From: Hydrogenispora ethanolica
GTDB lineage: Bacteria > Bacillota > UBA4882 > UBA8346
DNA: 48,905 nt
Assembly: GCF_004340685.1 (NCBI RefSeq)
Contig: NZ_SLUN01000042.1
Span: 1-48,905, forward strand
Reading direction: 5' to 3'
In this document: one piece after another, positions 33,332-43,287 of the stretch
Layout: every line of letters starts with the position of its first letter
Numbering within the stretch: position 1 is the stretch's first letter
Notes under the pieces: model-generated
What the model saw: only the letters and a program-made list of their open reading frames with translations
What the model was told of the DNA's origin: nothing
Database searches by the model: none
Program-made: the position numbers and the translations under genes

Positions 33332-34936
33332 TCAGCGGCCCTCACGGGCCAGGCAGCGGTACTCGTCCGGGGTCATCCCGGTATATTTCTTGAAGACCTT
33401 GGCGAAATAGTTGCTATTCTCGAAACCGATCAGCTCGGCCGTTTCGTAGACCAGCCTGCCTTGGCGCAGGTATTCTTTGGCCAAATCCACCTTGAGCCCG
33501 GTCAGATAGCCGACGAAGTTGCGGCCGACCTCCCGCTTGAAGAGGCTGCTGAGATAGGCTTCGCTGACGTTGAGCGCCGCGGCCAGTTCCGCCAGGGTGA
33601 GATTCTTGTCCTTGTGGGCCTCGATATAGTCGATGGCTTTCCCGACCAGTTCCGAATGGCGGGATTCGGCCTTTCCGCGGAGATAATCCAGGTAGACGGG
33701 GAGGAATCCGGCGAACCAGGCGGCCAGATCGTCCAGGAACTCCAGCTCCATCAGCGTTTGATGGTGCTGGCGGCTCTGATCGAACTCCAGCTCGCCGATG
33801 TCCCCCTGAAAAAATGCGGCCGTCCGCGAGAAGACGCCCAGCAGATCGAGGGCCGCCCGCCGCACCGCCTCGGGGTGGATATTTCCGGCCTGCCGCGCCT
33901 GGGCGAAGACTCCGGCGATCAGGCGGGACGCTTCGGTGTTCCGGCGCAGGGTCAGGGCATCCTCCAGCGACCGGATGAACTCCGGGTTCCCGAGGCGGAA
34001 CTCCCGGACCTCATCCCCTCCGAGGTCCTCGGGGATCCGGAGCGCTGCGCCCGGCCCCAGATAAAATTTGGCGGTCCCGATCCGCCGGGCCAGGCCGTAG
34101 GCTGCGGCGAACTGCTCCGCGCCGGCGTAGGCCGGACCGATGCCGATGGATACCGAAATGTTCATATTGGCCCCGATCTGCCGCTGCAGGGCGGCGACGA
34201 ACTCCCGGTCGCAGGCGGCGGAGCGTACGGCGATCCCGAACTCCCGTTCCTCGATCTGAAACACCGCCCCGCTCAGCTGGAACGATTTTAAGACTTGTTC
34301 GCTCATGCCGATCACCGCTTGCTGAAAGGCCGCCTGATTCCGGTGCTGACGGCGGATCCGCCGGTAGCCGTCCAGGCTCAGGCAGAGCGGCCAGCCCTGG
34401 TCCAGCCGGATCCCGGCGGCGTTCTCCTCATCCGGGAGCGGCGCGGGCCGCTCCTGCTGCAGGAGGCCGCGGAAAAACTCGTTCTTCTGCAGCAGGCGGC
34501 TTTTGGCCGCGCCGGTTCCCTCGGCCGCCGGCCGGGGGCCGCGTCCGGACTCCTCCCCGGGGAGCCCCTGGTCCCGGACGGCGTTGAGGACTGCCAGGAT
34601 CTCGTCGGCCTTGATGGACAGTTTGCGGATGTAATCCACCGCGCCCAGCTTCATCGCTTCCTTGACCGTCTCGAAATCCTCATAGCAGCTGAGAACGATG
34701 ATGCGGATCGCCAGATTCCGCTCGCGGATCCGCCGGATCAGCTCCAGCCCGTCCATCCGGGGCATCTTGATGTCGGTCAGCAGAATATCCGGCGGTTCGG
34801 CGGCGATCCGTTCCAGGGCCTCCACCCCGTCCCGGGCATCCTCCAACAGCTCGAAGCCGTGTTTCGCCCAGTCGATGTAGGATTTCAGGCCCACCCGGAC
34901 CAGGAGTTCATCATCGACGATCAATACTTTCACCAT
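33332..34936 (-). CDS. YesN-type response regulator (receiver + AraC domain)
   Basis: A 534-residue cytoplasmic regulator. Residues 1-120 are a receiver: LIVDDELLVRVG, phospho-acceptor in DILLTDIKMPRMDG, the Ser switch in IIVLSCYED and the Lys in DYIRKLSI. That last motif has Leu where most receivers have Pro after the Lys. A long middle region (~130-420) holds a degenerate cyclase-like part (NISVSIGIGPAYAGAEQF). The last ~100 residues are two AraC HTH motifs (LTLAELAAALNVSEAYLSSL and TAELIGFENSNYFAKVFKKY). It starts three bases after the sensor kinase gene and is translationally coupled to it. It probably activates the glycoside genes upstream. Confidence 0.92.
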   Translation of the reverse strand: MVKVLIVDDELLVRVGLKSYIDWAKHGFELLEDARDGVEALERIAAEPPDILLTDIKMPRMDGLELIRRIRERNLAIRIIVLSCYEDFETVKEAMKLGAVDYIRKLSIKADEILAVLNAVRDQGLPGEESGRGPRPAAEGTGAAKSRLLQKNEFFRGLLQQERPAPLPDEENAAGIRLDQGWPLCLSLDGYRRIRRQHRNQAAFQQAVIGMSEQVLKSFQLSGAVFQIEEREFGIAVRSAACDREFVAALQRQIGANMNISVSIGIGPAYAGAEQFAAAYGLARRIGTAKFYLGPGAALRIPEDLGGDEVREFRLGNPEFIRSLEDALTLRRNTEASRLIAGVFAQARQAGNIHPEAVRRAALDLLGVFSRTAAFFQGDIGELEFDQSRQHHQTLMELEFLDDLAAWFAGFLPVYLDYLRGKAESRHSELVGKAIDYIEAHKDKNLTLAELAAALNVSEAYLSSLFKREVGRNFVGYLTGLKVDLAKEYLRQGRLVYETAELIGFENSNYFAKVFKKYTGMTPDEYRCLAREGR

Positions 34937-34939
34937 GGT

Positions 34940-36742
34940 TCAACTCACGCTCTCTTCGGTAATGAGCGGGATCAGCACCTGGACGGCGGTCCCCTCGTTC
35001 AACTCGCTCTGCACCGTGATCCCATAGGGCGCGCCGAATTTCAAGCGCAACCTTTCATGCACGTTCTTCAGCCCGATCCGCGAGAACCGGCCTTGATGCC
35101 GGTCCTCCCTGGCCAGCAGTTCGCTCAGTTTTTCAGGAGGAATCCCGCTCCCGTTGTCGCGGATCTCCAGCATTACTCCGGCGGGGGTAAGCTCGCCGGA
35201 GAGGATGATGATTCCGGCGCTGAGGCCGGCGATCCCGTGGATCAGGGCGTTTTCCACCAGCGGCTGCAGGGTGAACTTGGGAATCCGGTTATTCAAAATC
35301 CGTCCGTCGGCGATGCGGTTCTCGAAGCGGAAGCCCTCGCCATAGCGCATCCGCTGCAAGGCGATGTAGGAATGTAAGAGATCGATCTCCGCGGCGATGC
35401 TGATCATCTCGTCGTCGCGGTACAGGGTCGCCTCCAACAGCCGGCCCAGCTCGGTGATCATATTGGCGGTATGTTCGGTGCCGCTCATGGTGGCCAGCCA
35501 TTTGATGCTGTTGAGGGTGTTGAAGAGGAAATGCGGATTGATCTGGGCCTGCAGCGCCCGGAGATGGGCCATCTCCTTCATCCTGGTCTCGGCCTGGATC
35601 TTCTTCATCAAGTCGTCCATCCGCGCGCTCATAGTGTTAAAGCTGTTGCCCAGATCGTTCAGTTCCTCGCAGGAATCGATCCGTACCTGCGCCGTAAAGT
35701 CCCCGTGCTGCAGCGCGATCATCTTGCGCTGCAGCTGCCGGATGGGTTGGGTCAGGTTGCGGGCGATGGCTATCGACAGCGCCACCAGCAATGCCAATAG
35801 CACCAGCTGCAAGAGGTAAACCTGTTTTTCGAGGCGATAGACTTCCTTCATCACCACGTCGTAGGGGATCAGATGGACAAAGGTCCAATTGGCCCGGTCG
35901 ATGGGGTACGAATTGACGATGGTCTTCACCCGCCGGACGCGGATGACCGCCTGCCGCACATTATCGACATTCCCCAGTTGGTCCAGGATGCGGAGCTGAT
36001 CGGACCGGCTGTAGCTCTGCGGATTGTCGGCGGAGATCACCCGCCGGTCTTTGTCCAGCAGCCAAACTGTGCCGAACTTGCGGTCGCCGCCGTGGTTGGT
36101 GTCCTTCCAGAAAGCAGTCTTGGGAATATAGATCACCAGCAGTCCGCTGCCGCCGGTGTTGCGGTTGCCCTTGATCAGCCGCGCGAAGGTGACTCCTCCC
36201 GCAGCCGCGGGATAATCCGGGAACAGCTCCCGGCCCTCGTTGCTCCAATAAGCCCGGCCGTTCAACGCCACGGTCCGCCGGAACCAGCCCGAGTTCCGGA
36301 TGCGGCCCATGGCGGCGGCATCCAATTGGGAATAGGTATTGACCCGGTACACCCGCCCCGCGAAATCCAGCACCGCCATCTCGGCATTGAAGCTGTTCAG
36401 GACGGAGTTCTGAATCTCTTTCAAGCGGCCCGCCACCAGCCGGTAACCCTGATACACCCGCCAGGCGTCTTCCCTGCCGCCGCGCTCCGCGGCCAGCTGC
36501 CGTTCGATCTCGTCGCTGAGGCAGATGATGGTGGAGGAGGAGGTCACGATGTAAATGGTGTTGTTGATATTGTTGGTCATTTGGATCAGCATCTGGTGGA
36601 CCGAGCCGTTCAGCTTCTCGACCAGGATCCGTTCGTAAAACTTGGAGACCATCAGAAAGATGCCGATGGTGGGGATGATGATCATCAGCAGGAAGGAAAG
36701 GATCAACCGGTTTTGAATCTTCATGGAGCGAAGCTTCGGCAT
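34940..36742 (-). CDS. YesM-type sensor histidine kinase
   Basis: A 600-residue membrane kinase of the HPK7/YesM group. TM1 (LILSFLLMIIIPTIGIFLMV) is followed by a ~250-residue extracellular cache-like region and TM2 (VYLLQLVLLALLVALSIAIA). HAMP (NLTQPIRQLQRKMIALQHGD) leads to the His_kinase motif AQINPHFLFNTLNSIKWLA and to the ATPase N-box (LQPLVENALIHG) and G-box (IRDNGSGIPPEKL). GGGGAG lies before the ATG at 36742. An extended -10 promoter lies about 50 bp upstream. It probably senses an extracellular sugar and signals to the partner regulator at 33332-34936. Confidence 0.92.
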   Translation of the reverse strand: MPKLRSMKIQNRLILSFLLMIIIPTIGIFLMVSKFYERILVEKLNGSVHQMLIQMTNNINNTIYIVTSSSTIICLSDEIERQLAAERGGREDAWRVYQGYRLVAGRLKEIQNSVLNSFNAEMAVLDFAGRVYRVNTYSQLDAAAMGRIRNSGWFRRTVALNGRAYWSNEGRELFPDYPAAAGGVTFARLIKGNRNTGGSGLLVIYIPKTAFWKDTNHGGDRKFGTVWLLDKDRRVISADNPQSYSRSDQLRILDQLGNVDNVRQAVIRVRRVKTIVNSYPIDRANWTFVHLIPYDVVMKEVYRLEKQVYLLQLVLLALLVALSIAIARNLTQPIRQLQRKMIALQHGDFTAQVRIDSCEELNDLGNSFNTMSARMDDLMKKIQAETRMKEMAHLRALQAQINPHFLFNTLNSIKWLATMSGTEHTANMITELGRLLEATLYRDDEMISIAAEIDLLHSYIALQRMRYGEGFRFENRIADGRILNNRIPKFTLQPLVENALIHGIAGLSAGIIILSGELTPAGVMLEIRDNGSGIPPEKLSELLAREDRHQGRFSRIGLKNVHERLRLKFGAPYGITVQSELNEGTAVQVLIPLITEESVS

Positions 36743-36792
36743 TGGAATCTCCCCAAACGGCGGCATGATGGGAAAGCGGGTGTTCAAATTAA

Positions 36793-36801
36793 ATTATAAC
36801 A
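36793..36801 (-). promoter_or_regulatory. Extended -10 promoter of the yesMN-like pair
   Basis: On the minus strand TGTTATAAT, followed about 44 bases later by the kinase start at 36742. No good -35 is seen, as is usual for extended -10 promoters. It separates the regulatory pair from the glycoside operon ending at 36864. Confidence 0.55.
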
Positions 36802-36863
36802 CATCCGCATCCCAGCTACGATCATCCTCCGGACTTGGCAATGGCTTCCCTCAGGTATCATCA

Positions 36864-39386
36864 TTATTCGGGCGTTACATCAGCGACGCTTATCCGCATC
36901 CCGTCCGCTCCGGCAAATCCGGCGGCGATCAGCAAGCCCTTCTCACCCACCGCGTAACCGCTCTCCGTTGCCAGGCGTTCCTCCGGCAAGAGGGGCAGTT
37001 CCCCGTCCCGGTCGGAGCGGACGCTCCGGCAATCCCTATAGCCGTTTAACCTCACCCAATAACGGTGGGGCGACGGTCCGATGCCGATCTCCAGCCGGCC
37101 GCCGCTTACTTGGGCCGCCAGTTGGACTGCGCCTTTCTCGTCCCGCAGCTCATAAACAGCCCGCTCCCTCAGGTAAATATCGAGCAGGAGCCGCTCATCC
37201 GGTTTTTCGCCGACATAGTTCGTCGGCTCCGCCATGGGAATGATCGATCCCTCCCGCACGAATAACGGCAGCACCTCCAGCGGCGCGTCGTATTCCAGCC
37301 ATTGCCGCCCCGGGTGGGCTTGCCCCGTCCAGTAATCCGTCCAGCGTCCCTCCGGCAGGTAGATGCGTCGCCGCCGGACGGCGCCGAGCACCGGCGCCAC
37401 CAGGAAACTCCGCCCGAAGAGGTACTGGTCGTCCAGGGCATAGGTGGTCGGATCGTCCTGAAACTCCAGCACCAGCGGGCGGAGGAGCGGCAAACCCTCG
37501 GCCGCGCAGTGATGCGCCTCGGAGTAGAGATAAGGAATCAGGCTGTAGCGCAACCGCGCGTATTTGCGGTAGATCGCCTCCGCCGCCGCGCCGAAGTGCC
37601 ACGGCTCCCGTTCGGTGGTGCCGTGAAACCGCACGTGCGAGGAGAACATCCCCAATTGCAGCCAGCGGATATAGACCTCCGGCTCCGGCCGGCCGAAATA
37701 GCCGCCGACATCATGGCTCCAAAAGGGGAATCCCGACAGCCCCAGGCTCAACCCGGCGCGCAGCGAATGGTAAAGCCCGTCAAAATCGCTCGAGGCGTCC
37801 CCGCCCCAATAGACCGGATAGCGCTGGCAGCCCGCGAAGGCCGAACGGCCCCAGATCAGCGCCTCCCCGCCCCACACCTCGCTGCAGGCTTCATATGCGG
37901 CCCGGTTATAAAGCAGCGGATAGAGGTTGTGCATCGCCGCGCCGGAACAGGCCGCATAATGGTAGGTTTCCCGCGCGTTCTCGCCGAAATCGGTCTTGAT
38001 GACCCGGATCCCCAGCTGCAACAGGCGCTTGAGATAGCCCTGATACCAGGCAACCGCCTCGGGATTGCTGAAATCGATGATCGCCTCCCCGGCCCGTTCG
38101 GCCGGCTGCCCGTCGTCGTGGGCGGCGAAATAGCCGTGTTGCAGCCCCTCGGCGTAGAGCTTGCTCCGCTTGCCGATATAGGGCATCTGCCAAAGCGAGA
38201 TCTTGAATCCCAGCCGTTCCAGCCCGGCGATCATCGCGGCCGGATCGGGGAAGCGTTCGCTGTCAAACTCAAAGTCGCAGACGCCTCGTTGCTTAAAGTA
38301 GTCCCAATCGATATGCAACACGTCGCAAGGGAGCTCCTTGGCCCGGATGGTGGCGGCCACCGTCTCCAGCTCCTGCCGGGTCCGGTAGCAATTGCGGCTC
38401 ATCCAGACCCCGAAGGACCAGCGGGGTGGCACGGCGCTCCGCCCGGTGAGCCGGGAATAATGCCCCAAGATCCGCTTGAACTGAGGGCCGTACATGAAGA
38501 AGCAATCCCATTGGTCATCTTCGACCTCCACCGAATAGGCCTTGAAGAAATAACTGCCCATGTCAAAGCGGCTCCTGCAGCTGGAGTTGAGGAACAGGCC
38601 GTATCCCCTGCTGCTCATGAAGAAGGGAATGTTCTTATAGGACTTCCGGGTGGATACGCCCAGCGGATTCATCTGCCAAACCAGCACTTCCTGGCCGTTC
38701 TTGTCGAGCCGGGAGAAGCGTTCGCCGAAACCGTAAAAATGCTCGTCATAGGCCATCCGGACCGCCTCGGTGAAACAGCGCCGCCCCCGCTCCCGCTCGG
38801 CGGCCATGCCGAAGGGATAACACTCCAGTAGCGGATAGCTGGTGGCGGCGCGCTCCGCCGCCTCCGGGTCACTGCCTTCGCGCATCCCGGCCCGGGCGAT
38901 TCCGGTCGCCGAATGCGGGTCCTCCTTGTACTGCTCATAGAGGACCGCGCCGTTCCGGTCGGCGATCGTCAGCTGCCACGGCTGCTTGGTGAGGCAGACC
39001 CGCAGGAGCGCCGTCTCGATGACCAGGAGCGCCCCGTCGTCGCGGATAGTGAAGGGCACCGCTGCCGACGGATAGTCGACTAGCATCGCGGTCTCCCGTT
39101 CGCGGACCGCGGTCCCGGGCTCCATCCGGATCCGGATCAGATCCTCGGCCAGGAAATCCAGGCGCACCGCCATCCGGACCCGCCCGCCGCGATCATGGAT
39201 GCTCCGGTTCAGCTGATTGTAACTGAAGCGGAGCGCCGTTTTTTCACAGGCCAGGGCCATGCAATCCAAGAGGATTGCGTTCCCGTCCCGGACATAGCCG
39301 GTCAGCCGGTGCGGGATCAGCAGCTCCAGATCGGCTTCCTCTAGAAAGCTGCGCCGGAAGGGCTCAAATTCGGTGGCGTCGATCAT
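36864..39386 (-). CDS. GH31 alpha-glycosidase (alpha-xylosidase/alpha-glucosidase)
   Basis: Retaining alpha-glycosidase, predicted cytoplasmic (no signal peptide), about 840 residues. The N-terminal ~230 residues are the GH31 beta-sandwich. The TIM barrel shows the nucleophile Asp in IRVIKTDFGENA and the acid/base Asp in PVYWGGDASSDFD, followed by LSGFPFWSHDVGGYFG. These match the YicI alpha-xylosidase pattern (KTDFGE, HWGGD, FWSHDIGG). FAFEHFYGFGERFSRLDKNG-like and SWSFGVWMSRNCYRTRQ-like segments support the family. The start is ATG at 39386 with AGGGA upstream; ATG at 39401 is possible. It is the last gene of the operon after the GH13_18 enzyme. Substrate may be isoprimeverose-like or glucosyl oligosaccharides. 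Confidence 0.9.
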   Translation of the reverse strand: MIDATEFEPFRRSFLEEADLELLIPHRLTGYVRDGNAILLDCMALACEKTALRFSYNQLNRSIHDRGGRVRMAVRLDFLAEDLIRIRMEPGTAVRERETAMLVDYPSAAVPFTIRDDGALLVIETALLRVCLTKQPWQLTIADRNGAVLYEQYKEDPHSATGIARAGMREGSDPEAAERAATSYPLLECYPFGMAAERERGRRCFTEAVRMAYDEHFYGFGERFSRLDKNGQEVLVWQMNPLGVSTRKSYKNIPFFMSSRGYGLFLNSSCRSRFDMGSYFFKAYSVEVEDDQWDCFFMYGPQFKRILGHYSRLTGRSAVPPRWSFGVWMSRNCYRTRQELETVAATIRAKELPCDVLHIDWDYFKQRGVCDFEFDSERFPDPAAMIAGLERLGFKISLWQMPYIGKRSKLYAEGLQHGYFAAHDDGQPAERAGEAIIDFSNPEAVAWYQGYLKRLLQLGIRVIKTDFGENARETYHYAACSGAAMHNLYPLLYNRAAYEACSEVWGGEALIWGRSAFAGCQRYPVYWGGDASSDFDGLYHSLRAGLSLGLSGFPFWSHDVGGYFGRPEPEVYIRWLQLGMFSSHVRFHGTTEREPWHFGAAAEAIYRKYARLRYSLIPYLYSEAHHCAAEGLPLLRPLVLEFQDDPTTYALDDQYLFGRSFLVAPVLGAVRRRRIYLPEGRWTDYWTGQAHPGRQWLEYDAPLEVLPLFVREGSIIPMAEPTNYVGEKPDERLLLDIYLRERAVYELRDEKGAVQLAAQVSGGRLEIGIGPSPHRYWVRLNGYRDCRSVRSDRDGELPLLPEERLATESGYAVGEKGLLIAAGFAGADGMRISVADVTPE

Positions 39387-39410
39387 CGTTCCGTCCCTCA
39401 TCCCCAGATT

Positions 39411-41189
39411 TCAAGGCAATAAATCCAACCAGCGCACCTGGTACGGCTCCAGGCGGATCGCCAACACCCGCCCGTTCACCGGATACCCGGTCCCGTCCCG
39501 CGGATCGACGGCCTTCCCGCAAGCGTCCGGGCCGGCCGCTCCGAGATCGACGGTCACCGGCTGCTCGGCATCGCTGACATTATGCAGCGCCAGCACGGCC
39601 TGGCTCCCGTCCGGGCTCCGCCGCAACAGGGCGAAGACCGCCGCGCCGGCTTCCAGTACGATCTGTTCGCCCAAAGGATGGAAAGCCGCCCTGCTGCCGC
39701 GCAGCCGGATCAGTTCCTTGAAACCCTCCAATACCCGGCGGCGCAGCGAATCCGGCGCCGCCAGGTCCCGCTCCACCTCCGCCAAGCGGAGCTTCTCCCG
39801 GTTGATGCTGCGGGCCCGGCCGGTTTGCTCCACCCCGGCCTGATCGTTCCTGGAGCCCAGCAGACTGTGGATATAGATGGCCGGCAGGCCCCGCAACGCC
39901 AGCATGATGGCGTGGGCGCACAAGAAGCGGGCGATATTCAGCGCCTCGCCGGCCTGCGGATCGGCCAGCGCGTCGTAATAAACGATATTCAGTTCGTAAG
40001 GGCGGGTGGTGCCGTCCGGATTGTTCTTGTAGGAGACCCGGCCGCCGCGCGCCGTGACGGTGGCGATCATCCGTTCCAGCTCGTCCGGTTCCAGGATGCC
40101 GCTGGCCGGGAGCACCCCGATCCCGTCGTGGGAGGCCAGGAAGTTGAAGAAGGTAGTCTCCCCCGGCGGCGTCTCCAGGCCGGCCGCCCACCGGGTCAAC
40201 CGCCGGGCGCTGCCGCTGTAAAAGGTGTGCAATAACAGCGGGGGCAGCGGAAAGTTGTACACCAGCTGCGCCTCATTGGCGCCGTCCCCGAAGTAACGGA
40301 TATTCTCGCGGTGCGGCACATTGGTCTCGGTGATGAGCAGTGCCGCCGGAAGGACCAGGTCCAGGACGTCGCGCCACAGCTGAATCACCCCATGGGTCTC
40401 GGGCAGGCCCATGCAGGAGCTGCCGATCCGTTTCCACAGGAAGCCGATGGCGTCCAGCCGGATCAGCGAGGCGCCGTTCCGGACGTACTCCAGCAGCACC
40501 CCGGTCATTTTCAGGAGCACTTTCCAGTTGGCGTAATTCAGGTCGATCTGGTCGGCGCTGAAGGTGGTCCAGAGATGGACGGTGGACCCGTCCGCTTTGG
40601 GAAATGGGGTTAAGAGCGGCAGGGCGCGCGGCCGGAAGACCGCCGCCAGATCGGTCCCCGGATCGGCCGCGATGAAGAAATCGGCATACTCCGGGTCGCC
40701 GTTCAGGTACCCTTCGACCCAGCGGCTCCGGGCGGAGATGTGGTTGGCGACGAAGTCGAACATCAGCCGCAGCTCCTCTCCCAAGGCGCGCAGATCCTCC
40801 CAATCGCCCAGGGCCGGATCCACCGCCCGGTAATCGATGACGGAGAAGCCGTCGTCCGAGGAGTAGGGATAAAACGGCAGCAGATGCAGGGCAGTGATGG
40901 CCTCCCGCAGATATGCGGCGATGAAATCGCCCATAGTTTGCAGCGGCGAACGGTCCGGCCCGCCGCAGATGCTGTCGGCGTAGGCGATCAGCACCACATC
41001 GCGCTGGTCGATCCCGGCCCGAGTCCGCCGGGCGCAGCCGCCCTGAGCGATGGCCGCCCGGTAGCGGTCGATCAGCCGGTTCAGCTCCTTCTCGCACGCG
41101 GCGGCCGCGGCCGCGCCGTAGAGCCGCTCCAGTTTGGCGCGGAGGCCCGCGCGCACGGTTTGCTCATCAATCTGCCTCATCGGTTGCAT
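39411..41189 (-). CDS. GH13_18 sucrose-phosphorylase-like glucoside phosphorylase
   Basis: A 592-residue cytoplasmic member of GH13 subfamily 18, which splits sucrose, sucrose 6'-phosphate, glucosylglycerate or glucosylglycerol with phosphate to yield glucose 1-phosphate. Seen: LHLLPFYPYSSDDGFSVIDY, MFDFVANHIS, the nucleophile in LIRLDAIGFLWKRIG, the acid/base Glu in LITETNVPHRENI and the stabilising Asp in FLASHDGIGV. The size is longer than classical sucrose phosphorylases (~490-500) and closer to the YcjM glucosylglycerate type. GGAAGGAAGG precedes the ATG at 41189. It lies after the two permease genes in the operon, the gene set of the E. coli ycjMNOP region. Exact acceptor unknown. Confidence 0.88.
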   Translation of the reverse strand: MQPMRQIDEQTVRAGLRAKLERLYGAAAAAACEKELNRLIDRYRAAIAQGGCARRTRAGIDQRDVVLIAYADSICGGPDRSPLQTMGDFIAAYLREAITALHLLPFYPYSSDDGFSVIDYRAVDPALGDWEDLRALGEELRLMFDFVANHISARSRWVEGYLNGDPEYADFFIAADPGTDLAAVFRPRALPLLTPFPKADGSTVHLWTTFSADQIDLNYANWKVLLKMTGVLLEYVRNGASLIRLDAIGFLWKRIGSSCMGLPETHGVIQLWRDVLDLVLPAALLITETNVPHRENIRYFGDGANEAQLVYNFPLPPLLLHTFYSGSARRLTRWAAGLETPPGETTFFNFLASHDGIGVLPASGILEPDELERMIATVTARGGRVSYKNNPDGTTRPYELNIVYYDALADPQAGEALNIARFLCAHAIMLALRGLPAIYIHSLLGSRNDQAGVEQTGRARSINREKLRLAEVERDLAAPDSLRRRVLEGFKELIRLRGSRAAFHPLGEQIVLEAGAAVFALLRRSPDGSQAVLALHNVSDAEQPVTVDLGAAGPDACGKAVDPRDGTGYPVNGRVLAIRLEPYQVRWLDLLP

Positions 41190-41220
41190 CCTTCCTTCCC
41201 TTTGGGGAGATGTCATTCAG

Positions 41221-41356
41221 GCCGACCGGGGCATGAATGCCCCGGCTACAAGATGGAAGCCATCCTTTGGCTAAACTCCAGCGGAATGATTCATCCCCTT
41301 TAGGGCCCTTGAGGGTCCTTCCACCTTGTAGCCGGGTGATTTATCACCCGGTCGAC
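41221..41356. repeat. Structured dispersed repeat, copy A
   Basis: Order of parts: terminal CGACCGG, hairpin CCGGGGCAT-GA-ATGCCCCGG, arm GGCTACAAGATGGAAG, an interior, arm CTTCCACCTTGTAGCC, hairpin CCGGGTGAT-TT-ATCACCCGG, terminal CCGGTCG. It lies between the second permease gene and the GH13_18 gene of the sugar operon, in the same orientation as copy B at 43415. In the minus-strand operon mRNA it would fold into a multibranched structure. No protein is encoded. Confidence 0.85.
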
Positions 41357-41425
41357 ATTCTTTCGACCCGGAAATTTTTACCGCAATGCTTGAACCTTTG
41401 GGAAATGTCCCATCCGGCGCCGGGC

Positions 41426-42265
41426 TCAGCCCTTGACCGAGCCGGCCGCCAGGCCCTGGACCAGATTCTGCTGGATGAAGCCGAAGAACAGCATCACCGG
41501 CACGCAGCTGATGACCGCCCCGGCCATCAGTTTCCCCCATTCGGTGGTGTACTCGCCGATGAAGGACTGCAGGCCCAGCTGAACCGTTCGCAATTCCTTG
41601 GTGTTGATGAAGGTGTTGGCGTACATGAACTCATCCCAGGAGCGGATGAAGGCCAGGATGGCGGTGGCGGCGATCCCCGGCTTGGCGATGGGCAGGATGG
41701 CCTTGACGATGGCCTGGAAACGGTTGCAGCCGTCCACAAAGGCCGACTCCTCCAGCTCCCAGGGGAGCGTGGCGAAGAAATTCTTGATATTCCAGATGCA
41801 GAACGGCAGGACGAAGGAGGTATAGACGATGACCAGCCCCGCCAGGGTATTGTTCAGATTCAGCCGTTTCATCAGGATGTAATAGGGCAATACCAGCAGG
41901 ACGGCGGGGAACATCTGGGTGAAGAGCACCGCCAGCAGGATCTTGTTGCCGCCCCGGATCTTGAAACGGGTGAAGCCGTAGGCCGCCGTCACCGAGCAGA
42001 CCAGGCAGATGAAGGTCGATGCCAGGGCGACCAGGGCGCTGTTCAGAAAGTAGCGGAAAAAATCGGCGTTGAACCAGACCGCCAGATAGTGCTGGAGATA
42101 CAGCACGGACGGCCAGAGCCGGGCCGGGTCGAAGATCTCGGCCTCCGGCTTCAGCGAGGTCAGGATCACCCATAGAAACGGCACGATCGCCAGGGCGGTC
42201 ATTCCGATGATATAGGCATAATTGCAAAACGCTCTCAGGTAGCTCTGCTCTTGTTCCATGGTCAT
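41426..42265 (-). CDS. Sugar ABC transporter permease (MalG-like)
   Basis: A 279-residue inner-membrane permease of the carbohydrate uptake CUT1 family. Six TM segments are visible, starting IIGMTALAIVPFLWVILTSL. The EAA loop reads EESAFVDGCNRFQAIVKAIL-PIAKPG, the ATPase docking site. LRTVQLGLQSFIGEYTTEWG and the late GAVISCVPVMLFFGFIQQNL are characteristic. The ATG at 42265 overlaps the stop of the other permease (ATGA). Together with it and the binding protein at 43779 it imports the operon's glycoside. The ATPase is not in the window. Confidence 0.93.
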   Translation of the reverse strand: MTMEQEQSYLRAFCNYAYIIGMTALAIVPFLWVILTSLKPEAEIFDPARLWPSVLYLQHYLAVWFNADFFRYFLNSALVALASTFICLVCSVTAAYGFTRFKIRGGNKILLAVLFTQMFPAVLLVLPYYILMKRLNLNNTLAGLVIVYTSFVLPFCIWNIKNFFATLPWELEESAFVDGCNRFQAIVKAILPIAKPGIAATAILAFIRSWDEFMYANTFINTKELRTVQLGLQSFIGEYTTEWGKLMAGAVISCVPVMLFFGFIQQNLVQGLAAGSVKG

Positions 42266-43161
42266 CCCTCTTCCTTGGCCATTTTGACATAGACGGTGGT
42301 TAACGCGGCGATGATTCCGAAAATGATCGTCGAGATGGCCGACGACAGGCCGAAATCATAGTGCATGAACGCCTTGCGGTAGGCGTAGGTGAACAGGATC
42401 TCCGTCGAATTCAGCGGGCCGCCCTGGGTCATCAGCCAGACCGCGTTGAAATTGTTGATGGTCCAGATGGTCGTCAGGATGCTGGTGATGGCGATGGTGC
42501 TCCGGACCATCGGCAGGGTGATGCTCCGGAAGACCTGCAGCTTGCCGGCGCCGTCGATCCGCGCCGCCTCGTAGAGTTCCTCGGGAATGCCCTGCAGCGC
42601 GGCGAGGACCATGATCATGCAGAAGGGCATCCCCTTCCAGACGCTCTCCAGGATCACCGCCGGCAGCGCCGTGGCGATATTGCCCAACCAGGCCTGGGCC
42701 TCGGGGATCAACCCGGTCCGGACCAGTACCAGATTGACGATGCCGATCTTGGTGTCATACAGGAAGCGCCAGGTCAAGGCGGCCACCACCGAGGGCATCA
42801 CCCAGGGAATGAGGATCATCAGGCGGAAGAACGGCCGGAAAAACAGCTTCTTATTCAGGACCAGCGCGGTGAGGATGCCGATCCCCAATTGCAACCCCAG
42901 GTTGCTGACGGTCCAGACCAGTGTGTTCCAGAGCGCCTTGTGAAAGATTTCATCTTGGAAGATGGCTTGGTAATTGCCCAGCCCGATGAATTTTCCAAAC
43001 GCGGCGCCGCCCATATTCAGCAGGTTGTAATTGAGAAAACCCAGCGATAGGCCGTTCAATAGCGGATAGAGGGCCACCACCAGCATTCCGAGCACGGCCG
43101 GGGCGATGAGCAGATAGCCCTTCCAGTCGTTCCTGGGGATCGTCTTTGACCAATGAATCAA
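42262..43161 (-). CDS. Sugar ABC transporter permease (MalF-like)
   Basis: A 299-residue CUT1 permease with six TM segments (GYLLIAPAVLGMLVVALYPL at the start). The EAA loop reads ELYEAARIDGAGKLQVFRSI-TLPMVR. NNFNAVWLMTQGGPLNSTEI is a hallmark of this subunit. The start is TTG at 43161, six bases after GGAGGAG; 19 further codons are open upstream but lie before the binding site. It pairs with the MalG-like subunit encoded directly downstream. Confidence 0.92.
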   Translation of the reverse strand: MIHWSKTIPRNDWKGYLLIAPAVLGMLVVALYPLLNGLSLGFLNYNLLNMGGAAFGKFIGLGNYQAIFQDEIFHKALWNTLVWTVSNLGLQLGIGILTALVLNKKLFFRPFFRLMILIPWVMPSVVAALTWRFLYDTKIGIVNLVLVRTGLIPEAQAWLGNIATALPAVILESVWKGMPFCMIMVLAALQGIPEELYEAARIDGAGKLQVFRSITLPMVRSTIAITSILTTIWTINNFNAVWLMTQGGPLNSTEILFTYAYRKAFMHYDFGLSSAISTIIFGIIAALTTVYVKMAKEEG

Positions 43162-43287
43162 TGAAAACTCCTCCGTTGCCGAATGAAACGTCCGGCGGTC
43201 CGGCGTTTCTTCGTCCACAAATATCGTAGCATGCGCGGGGGCGGGGCGATCGGGTACCGTTTCCGGCCTTTGCTACAGCATTTTGCC